Notes: generated by a model not told the origin, from the sequence alone. Positions 21,790-34,183 are shown, counted from the first letter of the stretch. The stretch is 64,000 nucleotides of DNA from Sisyra terminalis (GCA_958496175.1 OY292280.1:12586001-12650000); one strand, 5' to 3'. Translations and numbers: made by a program.

Positions 21790-23239
21790 ATGAAAAATGA
21801 TGTCTAGTTAAATCTGGGATTTGATCAGTGGGTGGTTTTGTTTGGTTCGTGCGAAATGAATTGAATCGCCGGCATTTGTGATTTTTGGTGCAGTTTTTTT
21901 TTGGGAAATGCGTTTGTTTCGGTTTGGATGAAAATTTCGAGAAACCACTTTTCCTGGCTAACCATTTTCGTGGTTGCAACGAAAATTTTTGGTATGTTTT
22001 CCCGTTAACACCCCTTTTTCCACAAGTAGGATCGCTTTATCACTGTTTTAGTAGTCTGGCCAAGTTCCAGACGATCCGTCTGAATTTCATCTCATTTTGT
22101 GATGTTATTTCAAGGTTGCAATTATCTTCAATTGTTTCATTTAAAAAAAATCGTTTCCGTAGACCAAAAATTTTCCTATCCATTTCCATACAATCCACCA
22201 GCTATCATAAAAATCAGGTTATCCGAATTTCCCGATTTGAAATTCGCGTGTGCGCATTTACGAACCTATTCACAGAAAAGCATCATTGTTCGATGTTTTT
22301 TTGTTTGAACTAGAAAATAACCGTTAATTTTAATGACAAGTTCAATCATAATAAAATCATTTATAAAATGTGGAACTCCGGTATTTATGTTAGCGACCAA
22401 GATCCGGGTTGCCGATTATTCGATTTATTGTCGCACATATATGATCACCATTAATTGGCTCAGTAAAGTCGTTTGGGCTTTTATTTCGACTTCATTAGGC
22501 TTCAAGCAATTAGATCCAATAAAATTAATGCCGCATGTTCCATAAATATTATAAAAATTACTGCAATAAAATAGAAACTACAAATTTTACAACAATTGAA
22601 CGGCTATAATCAATTAAATCCTATTGGAAACTATGGATAGGGAGCCGGAGTTTGGAGCCATGAGCCAAAAAATTTTTGAGGATTTGGACCTAAAATATTT
22701 ATACGGACAAACTCGGAATCGAAATCATCAAAATTAATATAGACTCCAGCTCCTAACAATCATATATTTATAGATTATAGCAAATTATAATTCAAAAATC
22801 AACTCATAAGTTATAACAATTTAGACCAATCGGTACCAAAGTCCAAAATTGGCTCCGGAGCTTCAGCCTTAAAAAATTGCTGCATAAGCTAAACTAATAT
22901 CGTCCAATTGTTTAGTAGCACTAAAACTGCTAAACTATTCGAGTATTCAACGTAAAAGCAAGTACTAATATTAAGTACTAAAAAAATTGACTTAAACTTT
23001 CGTTGGTGCTCAAATTTTCATAAGGAAAACCTACTGGTTATGGACATTGCAAGCTTAACGATATCAATATAATTCACTGGTTGCCAATTTTTTTCCGAAA
23101 CCGGATCAATAAAAGAAATCTCCAAAAGTACACAAATGGACGAGTAGTCATGGTGGCCTCTTTAAAACTAGTAGGGTTGCACTTGAATTTCATGATGAGC
23201 AAAACTTTTAAATATTTTTTGCTAAACTTTTCTTTAGTT
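21790..23239. other. No gene seen
   Basis: Intronic. Scattered GGAGCCGGAG/CTCCAGCTCC words at 22640-22880 resemble the tandem-array vocabulary of 36.9-38.8 kb but are not tandem here. Confidence 0.45.
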
Positions 23240-23466
23240 GTTATTTACCGTCGCTTTATAACTACGGTTAGCGACTCTAGGGTTGACAAAAATCCGTAAA
23301 TCAAGAAATATATTTACCGTCGCTTTATAACTAATAAGGTCTTTAGTGACTTTAGAGCTAATAAAAATCCAAAATCGAGAAATATCAAAAATTTAGTCGG
23401 TCGAGATTCGAACCCAATACCTACCAGTTTTGGAGGGTCACCTAAACCACTCGGCCACCAATTGGT
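23240..23466 (-). mobile_element. tRNA-derived SINE, copy 2, duplicated tail
   Basis: Minus strand head CCAATTGGTGGCCGAGTGGT with B box GGGTTCGAATC, which is close to tRNA consensus. The tail GTTATAAAGCGACGGTAAAT occurs twice in tandem (23310 and about 23240), both on the same strand. Confidence 0.75.
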
Positions 23467-23554
23467 TTAAACATATTTTTATTCCTATACTTATTTAAAC
23501 TTATTATTTATAAAATTTATTTACTATTTTACTTAAAAATCTATACGTAATTAC

Positions 23555-23907
23555 TAGTGTCCGACCGAAACTAGTTTTAATGGCCGAAATCGAAACCGAA
23601 TTTCGGCATCAGTCTCAGTTTCGGCTGAAACCAAAACTTCCATGTAAAGATATATTTTCGTAGAAAAAAAAGTTAATAATAATTAATCAGTATTTACTTT
23701 TAAATTTTATAGGTATTCATTAATCATTTAGAAGATCATTAATATAATATATTAATAACACTGATAGTTTTCTGTACTCATAATTGAAGAATCAAATAAT
23801 AATTTTGTGACATTTTTATCTCACGAATTCAGTTTCGGTCGTAGTTTCGGCTTGACAACAGCCGAAACTCGTTTTTTGGCCGAAACCGAAAGTTCGGTCG
23901 GACACTA
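23555..23907. mobile_element. TAGTGTCCGAC element, probable hAT
   Basis: Ends TAGTGTCCGACCGAAACT and AGTTCGGTCGGACACTA. Flanks GTAATTAC (23547-23554) and GTACTTAC (23908-23915) differ by one base. 353 bp, non-coding. Confidence 0.7.
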
Positions 23908-23999
23908 GTACTTACTGTTGCGGCTTTTAATTCTGCTTAATTTTTGTATTAAGGCCACGTGAATACAGCCACGTGCTTGTAGGCTATGTTAGCAAACTC

Positions 24000-24154
24000 C
24001 AAGGTTTATAAATTACACAGGTTGCCCCATTAGAAAAAAAAATATGACGTCATACGAAGAATTTTGAAATTTCAATCAGTCTGAAGATATGTACGAATTT
24101 CTTCTGGATACTTCACGTAGCGTATGAGGCCACCTTTGTATTTTATAAACCTTG
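24000..24154 (+). mobile_element. 155-bp MITE, copy 2
   Basis: Ends CAAGGTTTATAAATTACAC and TTTATAAACCTTG. Nearly identical to 2508-2662. Confidence 0.72.
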
Positions 24155-25019
24155 AGGAAACTCTACCTGGGGAATTATCTTACCCATGGGGGTATACAAG
24201 ATGATCACTTTGTAAGGTTTTAAAAAAATGAAAATATTTCAATGAAATCTCAGTTCTTTTCTGGTTTTTAGTATCATGAAAGTTGGATAAATAAGTATAC
24301 TAGTAGTAATTGCCGTTATTTTTGCTTTGTCTTGAAGAATATATATTTTACAGCGAGTCCCACTTAAGGGGATCATTTCGTACTACCTTCCCCTACAGCA
24401 GATACGGAAGGGTTGAAAAAAGTATCTAAGATACTAGTGACTTTTTGCCAAAGAATTGAAGGTACTAAAATTCTGAAACTTAGATACTTTATGGTAACTT
24501 AGATACTGCAACTCTATAAATTGCATCGTTTTGAGATTCTTATGGTCTAAAATGGGGTCCACTTGATTAATGGGATATTTCTGTTAAAAGATTCATTGAT
24601 TTTGTATTAAAAAGCGAAGGTGAGGTGTTAGTTAGTGTGTCAATATAATGGATTTAAAAACGGAAAACAAAACTTTAATTAAATTTTGTCATAATCGGAT
24701 ATGGAGGGTATTTCTGTTGAAACAAAGTGAGGGAATTGAGGTGATTTTTTGGCTTCTGAAATTACCTTGGTGTCTTGGATTTATTTCGGTGGTGTAAGAA
24801 GCCGTTGTTGTTTAATCTTTGTGTTTTTAATTTGAACGAAAACACCCTTAAAGTGGACTTTACGTAAGTCGAAGTTGGTGTGTTGAAAGTGTGTATGTCA
24901 ATGACCACTTCCTACGTAGGACTAGGACATAAATCGGGTAGGTAGACCGGCCCAACAGGCATTCATGGCGTCCCTTTCCAGTGCTTAGATACCGTGATTT
25001 AGTAGGTGATTACATGAGG
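24155..25019. other. No gene seen
   Basis: Intronic sequence without a recognised repeat or exon. Confidence 0.45.
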
Positions 25020-25250
25020 TTTCGTGAGCCATAAAATAGTGGGCAGACGAAGACCCAACAAATCGAGGCCACGAGCCATCCAACTCTTCCGCCTGGACAG
25101 CTCGGGGAACATCTGCCTGTCGAAACCCGCGCGCCATTGTCTGGAACTCATCTCGTCCTACACCCAGGAGACAAAAACTGGTTTCACCGCAGGTAGATCT
25201 GCACTTACAAAAACCCAAACGTTTCCACCACCCCACCGAAATTAGCCCAT
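25020..25250 (+). other. CpG-rich patch, possible alternative exon
   Basis: About 150 bp before a good donor (ACCGCAG|GTAGAT at 25195) is open in all three plus frames and clearly richer in G+C than its surroundings. One frame includes RAIQLFRLDSSGNICLSKPA. A possible acceptor is GTGGGCAG at 25046, without a pyrimidine tract. The frame that would be phase 0 at the donor, as exon E requires, is a different one. It may be an alternative exon, a TE relic or neither. Confidence 0.2.
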
Positions 25251-25374
25251 ATGCAAAAAGAATTCCAAACATGAACCAACATTTCTTCGCTTGTCTCTTC
25301 TATTTCTTCAGAATAAGCTTCCAGAAGTACATTGTTTCTGTTTGTTTTTTTCAAGAAAAATTATACTTCTTTGG

Positions 25375-25490
25375 TAGTTAAAAAGACGTTTTTAATCCAC
25401 TGCTATATCCTCTTCCGTTAGTGTCTGAACTGGCACACCAGTTATAAAATTTGGATTACTAAAATATGATACAATTTTAAACACAAATTA
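25375..25490 (+). repeat. Dispersed repeat, also at 54435-54545
   Basis: Both contain TTTTTAATCCACT, CACACCAGTTATAA/GACACCAGTTATAA and ACTAAAATATGATAC. Confidence 0.6.
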
Positions 25491-25524
25491 CTTTTAATAT
25501 CGAAATATAAAATAGAAAACATTA

Positions 25525-26338
25525 GGGTGATTCAAAAAAATTTTATTTTTCTTGCGAACAGGCTGAAAAGTTTTGTTTTGACGTAAAAAGACACCAGTTC
25601 AAATTTCAGCTCTTAATATTAATATTAAGGTTGTCTTCTTTAAGGTTATCCTTTTTATTTCCCATAAGAATAACATGGGAAAAGTTATTTTTACTTCTTC
25701 TGATTTTTATTCCGTTCAAACGACTATTTAAATAATAAATCTCTTCTATGATCTTTATAGAGAATTAAACGCCCTACAAAAAAGGACTGAAAACATTTTT
25801 TGATTAGTCCATGTGTTCAAAAGTTATTCAAGATCAAAGTTCAATTATTTAAAAATATAATCGATTTTGTATATTATACCAAAACTGTTGGTTTCAGTAA
25901 TAAAATAAGGGTCAATTTTTTTATCAAACATGATTTTTTTGTGAGAAATGTCAACAAATGATTGTTTTTATTAAATTTTTATGATTAATTTTTTTTTAAT
26001 AAATTTTTTAAAGAATTGAACTTTGATCTTGAATAACTTTAGAAGACATGGACTAATCAAAAATGTTATTTATCCTTTTTTGTAGAACGTTGAATTCTCT
26101 ATAAAGATCATAGAAGAGATTTATGATTTAAATAGTCGTTTAAACGGTATAAAAATCAGAAGAAGTAAAAATAACTTTTCCCATGTTATTCTTATGGGAA
26201 ATAAAAAAATGCGATGTGGACTACCTTAATATTAATATTAAGAGATGAAATTTTAACTGGTGTCTTTTTACGTCAAATAAAATTTTTTCAGCCTGTTTGC
26301 GAGAAAAAATATAAAGAAATATTTTTTTTGAATCACTC
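25525..26338. mobile_element. GGGTGATTC palindromic MITE, TA target, copy 1
   Basis: GGGTGATTCAAAAAAA at the left and TTTTTTGAATCACTC at the right, TA on both sides (25523-25524, 26339-26340). Arms of about 400 bp are reverse complements (TAAAAAGACACCAGTTCAAA against TTTTAACTGGTGTCTTTTTA). This is a mariner-type foldback. Confidence 0.82.
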
Positions 26339-26429
26339 TAAGAGAACATATGTGATGTAACAAAGACAAGGACAAAGAATATCAAGTTTTTAATACATCC
26401 ATGTAAGTGGAATACAAATATAATAATTA

Positions 26430-27300
26430 TTGGCTTAAATTTGAACTACCATGTCATTAGTTTCAACTGTCATTTCGATTTCATTGATTTGCTAAATTTA
26501 ATCATTTGTCAGTTGTGTCAAGTATTGGGTGGTGAATATTTCATGGGAAATTACTAGTTGTGTATTATTATGTATATTGTTTAGACCAGAGTTCCCTAAA
26601 CTTTTTTGTGTCGTAGACCCCTTGCCATGTTTTTCCGTGTTGGGTAGACCCCCTACTTACCTGATATTGATTTCCTGTAAATTTCTAACTGTAGTGAAGT
26701 TTAGTGTTAAAAACTTAAGGTAAAAACATATGTTAATTTATACATTTATTAATTGAATTTAAATTAAAATTACTCAAAATAAAATTTTCAAAATCAATGT
26801 CTTGTTATTATAAGATAGTATGATGTAAGTAAATAGGTACTATCAGTGTATGTGTTGAGATCCACTATCGTGGACCCCCATTTTCATTTCATGGACCCCC
26901 AAATTTTTTTTCGCTGACGTAGACCCCTTGCAGATTGTCATAGACCCCTAGGGGTCGATATAGACCACTTTGGGAATCACTGGTTTAGACTGTAAAATTC
27001 GAAAATATTATTATTATTCTCCATGTTCTAACCGTTCTGACTGTTTCTACCTGTTCGTTAGCTATAACTTCGTATCTGATTCGGGATTGTTCGGGATGAT
27101 GGAATCCTCTGCCCTCGAGTCCCCCGGTAAACGAAAAGCATATGCCAACATATGCGAGTGCTAAATCAACTTGATTGATGCGATACTGTTTTAGTCGTCT
27201 TATTATTATGCATATCGCTCCCAAAAATCGGCCTGATTTCGCCCCATTGAACCGTTCGCGAGCAACTTGATACTGTTGCTTTAATGCGTCATTTTTTAAC
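26430..27300 (+). repeat. Unclassified dispersed repeat, split by a hAT
   Basis: TGTCATTTCGATTTCAT, GGGAAATTACTAGTTG, TGTAAAATTCGAAAATATT, CATATGC and GATTCGGGATTGTTCGGGAT recur, in reverse orientation, at 57200-57560. Shorter relatives lie at 41590-41720 and 54240-54400. No protein is supported despite a 105-codon minus frame. Confidence 0.65.
26587..26982 (+). mobile_element. Non-autonomous hAT, 8-bp TSD with empty site
   Basis: Exact target duplication GTTTAGAC at 26579-26586 and 26983-26990. Ends CAGAGTTCCCTAAAC and AAGTGG.. on the reverse (CAGTGATTCCCAAAGTGG). The related repeat at 57.48 kb shows the uninterrupted target with a single copy of the site. Confidence 0.85.
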
Positions 27301-27792
27301 AATTCACTATCATTAATTGTTTTTTTTTTTCAAAACGTCGGTAAAGAAGTATTACTTCAAAACCTCGTACCCAATTGATAGTATGCATTTGGACTATGCT
27401 AATTTATCGATAAGATAGTTGACATTGTTGAATTTATCAAAATATCAGAAAACAAAGTGTTGTCCATAATTCTTTGTCAAATAAAGGTCTTCTAATCGCC
27501 TAATTGAAATTCAAATTTTCCATTATTTCTAATCAGGTAATTTATTTGAGACTGTTACGTGCTATTCCGGTCCGGATATGGAGTCATCTTTGTCCGGATG
27601 GCTCATTGAGATTAGCCTTTGAATATCGAATGACGTTCAATATCCAAATTGATAAGCCAGACCTAGACCTTGAAACCACATGATAAATTATCCAAAATTC
27701 CGAACCATTCCCACTTGTTTTTTTCCTTTTCTTGTACCAATTTTTTTCAAAAATTGTATTATCATCTTTGATTAACTTTTTTGAACGATCCA

Positions 27793-27965
27793 ATAGTGCT
27801 TGATGGTCACTGAAGAAGATTACTTGGCAATCAAAATACGTCTAAAATGCATTTATTTAAGCTTTTGTTAAAATTTACATTTAGATTTACATAAATGGGA
27901 TCTCAGTATATTTTCTACGTTGCTTAAACAGTATAACTGTTGAAAGTGAGCAAAAAAAATAATTT
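27793..27965 (+). mobile_element. Diverged single-arm Penelope-like copy
   Basis: GGTCACTGAAGAAGATTACT then TGGCAATCAAAATACGTC, a diverged arm (GGGATCTCAGTATATTTTC), CAGTATAACTGTTGAAAGTG and GCAAAAAAAATAATTT. It keeps the whole order arm-extension. Confidence 0.65.
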
Positions 27966-28364
27966 CCAATTTAAAAAAAAAATTTTTTATAAGTTCTTGC
28001 AAGAGCATTACCAAAAATTCAAACCTTCAATCAAAGTTTCCAACCTTTTTGTGCTTTTTATACAAAAGCTCTACCAGTTTAAAACTCGGACACTAAAAGT
28101 AGCAAATTAATAATAAACCGTTAAATTTTCTAAATAATAAACCGTACGCAAGTTAAGATTATGAGGTATTCGGCGGTCAGGGAAATCTTAGAAGTCAGGG
28201 AATTCAACAGAATTTTCTTATTATTTTAGTGGTATTTAGGTTGGAAAGTAGATGTCATTGTAAATAGGTGAGTTATGTCAGGTACCATATAAGAAAGTTT
28301 TCCAATCTTGCAATGCATTATGGAAATTGTGTTAAGATGTGGCGCCACCACAAGTCTGATTGGA

Positions 28365-28985
28365 GTATTAATTTAAACCGAAACTATGTATCTACTTGTA
28401 TAGTATCCAAAAAGAGAATTATGTCGAAGTTGAATTCTATATTAAAAATATGGATGAATTTTGGGCTTACTTTGGTAAATTTCAGAGATTCGGTTAACTG
28501 ATCGCTAGTTATCGCTATACAACATTAGCCTGGGCGAAATTTCAACCAAATCTTGGTATTTCTTGTACAGCGACATCAGAACGCCATTTGGCGTTCTGAT
28601 CCCCTGGCAAAATATCCCCAAACAAAATATCATTAAGACATAATATCTCCGACAATTGATCCCTCGATTATTAATTACGAGTTTAATTTTTGATGTCTTG
28701 GTTTTTTTCTTGAAAACCGAAACTATATATCGGGATGTTAAGTAATCAAATAGGGAATTATTTAGAAGTTCAATTCTATGATAAAAATGTGAAAAAATTT
28801 TGGGTTAATATGTTAGTAAATCTCAGAGCTTCTGTTAACCGGCCCTTAGTTGTCGTTGTACAAAATTAGCCTTGACCAAACTTCAACCAAATCTTGATAT
28901 TTTTTGTTCAGCGATATTAGAACGCCATTTAGCGTTCCAATCCTCTTATTTTGTCCGAGGATATTTTGTCGGGGGATCAAATATC
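28365..28985 (+). repeat. Diverged tandem duplication, about 340-bp period
   Basis: CCGAAACTAT.TATC, CAACCAAATCTTG.TATTT and a palindrome AGAACGCCATTTGGCGTTCT/AGAACGCCATTTAGCGTTCC occur twice. Words such as AAAATATCCCC and CAATTGATCC also recur at 33720-33795 and 42645-42760. Confidence 0.65.
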
Positions 28986-28989
28986 ATGG

Positions 28990-29140
28990 GACTTAGTTAA
29001 TAGGCAAAAATCCTACCTGAAGCCTTTAGGCTTCAAAATTAAACTAGTAGATGCTGGGTTTGATCCTTTTTTGAGTAAATTTTTTACATTTCTTGATCTC
29101 TATTACCTTTAGAGTCAACAAAATGGTATATATTTGGGAA
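28990..29140 (+). mobile_element. Degraded SINE relative
   Basis: GGGTTTGATCC, TTTCTTGATCTCTATTAC and TTTAGAGTCAACAAAATGGTA resemble the body and tail of the tRNA-derived SINE. The tRNA head is not readable. Confidence 0.35.
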
Positions 29141-30360
29141 AAAATATTCTAAATTTTTGTTGATAATATTCTTTTAAATGGTTGAAAATATATCCAATCG
29201 GAGTAATTATTTCTTAGTCTTTTATTTCATCAATAGATAGATGAGGAAAAAAACCGTTGGATTTAGGAAAATGTTAAGAAAAACCGATTTCGGATTTACG
29301 AAAAATGTTTATTTTTTTTTAGTCCGACAGACTGGAATAACATCGTAAAATAAATACATCGTTTTACGATTGAAAATAATGGTTTAAATCTTGGAACTAT
29401 TTGAAAAATTTGAAAAACACAATAAAAAAGGAAATTCGATAGCAGGAAGAACGGGCCATTGGAAAATGCCAGAAAATTATATTTTTAAGTGAACCGGAAG
29501 TCAATCACGTGCACCGGTTTTCCTACAAATATCAACGAACAATTCCAAACATCCAAATAGAACAGCAAAAACAAATTCTCGACAATGTTTGTTGGTTTTT
29601 CTTCTTCTTATTGTCATTTGTTTTTGTACGAGAAAATCCGTTACTAGTGCGCCTGCGCGAGAGATTTCGATGGGAATCACAAAACTAATTATCGTCGTTT
29701 CAAGTGAATTTTCACGATTTTTTTAAATTACCGGAAACATGTTTTCCGTTCGAATTGAACTCACAAAACAAAAAAAAAGGGTTCGACGTGAACTGAAAAC
29801 TAAAAAAAAAACATAATTATATACCATGGAATCTTTTACGTCATGGACCCACACAATAAAACCACGGAAAAGTACAGAAAATTTAAATTTTCCTGACCAT
29901 AATATACATACACTGGTCAACTAATAAACGGCGATTTATCATTCGAAATTATGAAATTTTCTTTCATGTTTCAATTGAAGAAAATTATGCGATGTAATAA
30001 CATGTTTAGCAAACAATTACGGCGGCAAATTTGAAAAAAATATATTCATGAAATTGCGCAATACAATTGTTATGGTTTACCGATACTTTCAACGGATGGC
30101 TAATTGGAAATCTAAAGATTAGTTTCGTGTTTTTCTCTCTAAGATATAATGAATTTTGTGGTTATTGGCATTATTCTAGAAGGTCACTTTTTGCAATCAA
30201 TGACCGATTTAAACAGTAAAACTTGCATATTGGTTATCAACCTCTGAAATACTGCTACTATCAGTACACAAGAAAATGTTTTCTATGTCATAACAGATCA
30301 ATATAGTGACAAAACAGAACATTTTTGATTTTGTGGATTAATTTCATCATAAGCGTCGTG
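29141..30360. other. No gene seen
   Basis: Mostly non-repeated intronic sequence with no exon-like segment. Confidence 0.45.
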
Positions 30361-30739
30361 GTCAACATAGCAAAGGGATTAGCTGGATCAATATAGAGAG
30401 TTGATCCCCAAATGGGAAGGTATATCGAAATTTATGTTTAATATCAAATTGGTATAAACACGATTTATATACATATAATCAAAAATGGCCGCTGTATGAC
30501 TTCATATAACTCAACAATTAATTAAACTGGACAAGTAAAACTTTAGGTTACTTTTACGGAGTATATCATATTTTTTAAATTTTAAAAAAAATAATATATA
30601 AAAAAGCATTTTTTTTAATTTTCAATAATACAATACATAATTGCACACAACAAAATACACGTTTTAGTTAAGGCCCTAAAGTAGAACTCATAGGAAGGAA
30701 ATAAAATGTAAAAGTTGGATTTTTGGTAAACCTTTTTTC

Positions 30740-30985
30740 TAAAAATTTGTTGGTTTTTTAAATAGTTGTAATTACAAAAAAAAATCTATCCAAGTCCTTG
30801 TGAATTGTATCTCGAAGACCTGTACAAAATTTCATCAAAATCGGTTGAGAAGTTCTCGGGAAATTTTGACAACCAACTTTGAAAACACAGTTTCGAGAAA
30901 AACGCGACAATAGACGAGAAGCTGCCCCGAAATACCAGTGGCGTGCTGAACTTCCAAAGGCTGTATCTTCATTGATTTTTGCATT
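30740..30985 (+). repeat. TTTCATCAAAATCGG repeat, copy 1
   Basis: AAATTTCATCAAAATCGGTT, GAGAAAAACGCGACAATAGA and CTGCCCCGA.ATACCAGTGG are shared with 31975-32190 in direct orientation, and in weaker form with 46810-46995. Confidence 0.7.
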
Positions 30986-31303
30986 GATGCATTGATTTTT
31001 TCAACCATCGATATATCGTTCATAAAATTCGATGTTAAAACCCAAAACATCGATCAACATGAGCAATTTTTTATGAACGATATTTTATCTTAGTGCCAAG
31101 TTTCGTCCCGTTCATTTACAGCAGGGGGGAGGCAATCTTAATACTAGTATGATCGATTATAATTTTTCTTATTTATACGCAATCAGCTTCAAAAATGAAT
31201 TCAATTAAAACAAATACATATTAACGGGGTTACAAGGGTTTAATCGAGGGAAAAGTTGGCAATTTTCAACAACTTTTTCCCCATATAAAAATAAAAGATT
31301 TTA

Positions 31304-31722
31304 CTGTGTATACAATATATAGAATATATTGCGGTCCAATTTATGTAGTATATTTTAATATAATAATATATAAAAATCATACCATAAACATAAATTTGAA
31401 CAGAAGTTCAAACAAAAATATTTGTGACGTATTGCCCAGTTACGTATTTCGATTGCCAAGCAAGTGAATCATCACAAAGCAGTTACGGAGTGATCTAAAC
31501 TACTTGATGACCACTAAGAAAGTTGCCTGGCAATCGAAATACGTATCTGGGCAATACGTCACGAATATTTATGTTTGAACTTCTGTTCAAATTTATGTTT
31601 ATGGTATGATTTTTATATATTATTATATTAAATTATACTACATAAATTGGACCGCAATATATCCTATATATTGTATACAAAGTATAACTGTTCAAAGTCA
31701 GCGAAAAAAATCTTATTTTGAT
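31304..31722 (-). mobile_element. Penelope-like foldback element, intact, 12-bp TSD
   Basis: Target duplication TAAAAGATTTTA at 31292-31303 and 31723-31734. Here the one-sided extension is at the right (GCGAAAAAAATCTTATTTTG), so the element is inverted relative to other copies. The core TTGCCTGGCAATCGAAATAC is present. Confidence 0.85.
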
Positions 31723-31734
31723 TAAAAGATTTTA

Positions 31735-31915
31735 TTTAAACTTCTTACTGTCATAAACATACACATTTGAGAAAGAATTTCTGAAATTTTCGTAGAAAAA
31801 TATTTAAAACTCCGCCATTGCGCCGTAATTTTCGGTGACCCTTCGGGAAAAATGTGTATCCACATTAACAGCAAAACTCATGGTAGGATCATCTTTGGAA
31901 AAAAGTAAAAAAGAT
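31735..31915. repeat. Dispersed repeat shared with 179-362
   Basis: The same flank beside a same-orientation Penelope-like element as at the window start. Confidence 0.75.
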
Positions 31916-31974
31916 TAGAAAAAATTACGCATTTTTGTTAACGAAGGCAAAAAACGTGAAAAATAGATTTTTTG

Positions 31975-32190
31975 CAAACATTTTTTCAAAAAAATTTTTA
32001 GTCTCAGTCCTTGTGAATTTTATCTTGAAGACCTATACAAAATTTCATCAAAATCGGTTGAGTAGTTTTCGAGAAATTTCGACAACCAAATTTGGAAACA
32101 CAGTTTCGAAAAAAAACACGACAATAGACGAACAGCTGCCCCGATATACCAGTGGCGTGCTTAACTTTCCAAGGCTGTATCTTCGAAACT
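31975..32190 (+). repeat. TTTCATCAAAATCGG repeat, copy 2
   Basis: Same order of words as at 30740-30985. The two direct copies bracket the Penelope-like insertion. Confidence 0.7.
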
Positions 32191-32289
32191 ATTACTAAAA
32201 TTTAGAACAATATTCTAGATATGTTTTAGAATAAGACAATAACAAATAATTTTTTGAAGCCGTGAAACCTATGTAACCCCTTAACGAGG

Positions 32290-34175
32290 AATTTGGTCGC
32301 GAAATGTAAAACTTTTACAAACAATGAAAATATTTGGGTGAAAAGCGTGTTTAATTATGTCTCATTTTTTTGGAAAATTTCGTGAAAAATTTAAGGAAAA
32401 AAAAAATAGTTTCATAAATATCTGTTTTATCTCCAATATTTTGATTGGGGGTTAAGTTCTGTTAAGTGTTACATAGTTTTTCTTTTGATTTTATTATTAA
32501 TCAACAGTTTTCTAAATTTTCTTGCGTTTTTGGTGTTATATGTCGCTTAAAACCCTAATTTTTCAACATTTTACTATGAATGACTAAATAATTATTTTTT
32601 CGTAATTAATTACTAGTAAACTTTTTTTTCACAAACGAAATGGTTACTTTCACAAACGATTTCCTGTGGATTGACAAAAAAAATGTTTGGAAAATTGTAA
32701 CTTTAAAATTTTGTTGGCTAATCGGTATAGGGTTAAAATATAAGTTTCGTTAAAAATTCCCATTTGGGGACCAACTCATTCTGATCCAGCTAAGCCCTTT
32801 GAGTCATATAAGAAATTCAATGGATAATTTTGGCTGGAAGGATTAATGGGGACCTAAAGAAGTACCTGAAATAGGACTAGGAATGTTTAACTAATAAACT
32901 TTATTATGGTTGACGGTTTTTTTTCGGGTTTTTATAAGAAAAACTCTCGAAACTTTCTCAAATCGGATTTCCGATCATGTAATTTGCAATTTCACGCTTG
33001 TAGGCCTGTTTTTTCGTACGCGGAAAACATTGGAAAAATACAACGGTGAAAGATATCGAATGTATGGAGTTTTTTTCAATTTGTCATGTCTTTTTCCGGC
33101 GGCTATTTCGTTGCCCGTTTTGGAAAAATTGCATAGTTAATCGATATATTGGACTTAATGACTTTGCCACAGTTGACTGCATATGTTTATGGTGCGGAAA
33201 GAGTTCGATTTCTCTCCCGGATTGGCTCTTTTTTCGGACCGGACAAAAATTTCCCTCAACAACTCACAGCTTTTGTTGGATCTCTCCTTTCGAATTTTCA
33301 ACACAATTTCTCTGATTAAAACTCTAAATCAATGAAAATCACCCAACTTTCACATTGTCCAAAGAAAAAAGAACTCATTTCAAGGACATTGGAAGTCCCT
33401 TATACTCCAACTGTTATTACAGATATGATTTAAAGTGGATTTTTTTCGGTATGGTTTTAAAAAGAAATTATTGGCTTCAATATTTCATTTTAACGACAAG
33501 TAATTCAGAACATACAGTAAAACCTCGATATTTCAACCGTCTTTTGTACACGTATGTTGTATCATCAAAGACTAATAATCAGCCAAGGAAAATGTAAAAA
33601 AAATTGGAAAACAGGAAAAGTATGTGTAGACTTTTAAGTCTCTTTTTCTTTAAAAGTAGTACACATTTTCATCGGTTAGTCTGTGCCGATGAAGGTACCA
33701 TGATATTTGATACGCCGAAAAAATATCCGCGGATCAAATGTCCCCGGACAAAACATCCCTAAGACAAAAAAAATATCCCGACAATGAAATATTTGGCAAG
33801 ACTATGGTTCTTTCGGCACCACAATTTACAGACGGTTTACTTTAGGTCTTGATGAAGAAAAATGAAAAGAAATATTATCCTTTTTTGATATCTCGCTTAG
33901 TTTACGACATATTACTTAAAAATTAAAGAAAAAAAAAAGTTTTGAACGAATTTCTCTAGATTTTCAGAAAATTAAAGAAAAAGTGGTATAAGCTTGGATC
34001 AGGAATTTCAGTCGAAATTTTCAAAACTAAAGAGAATTATTTCGAATGGTTTCGATATTATTCCTGTACGTATTGTTCATTCGAATATAATTTGTACGTA
34101 AACTTTGACATATGTCAGAAATGAAAAAGCGGCGGTAATTTTCAAATATGTATTTATATTGTAATATGTAAAATT
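32290..34175. other. No gene seen
   Basis: Includes a diverged repeat relative of 21165-21250 at 32620-32740 and a slightly C+G-richer patch at 33000-33300. Overlapping short frames there show no family resemblance. Confidence 0.45.
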
Positions 34176-34183
34176 AAATTTTC

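Noticed and set aside
21885..22313. 142-codon plus frame
   Set aside because: Low-complexity Phe-rich translation without splice or family support.
26985..27302. 105-codon minus frame with protein-like composition
   Set aside because: The homologous copy at 57.2 kb breaks the frame, so the similarity is nucleotide-level repeat conservation.
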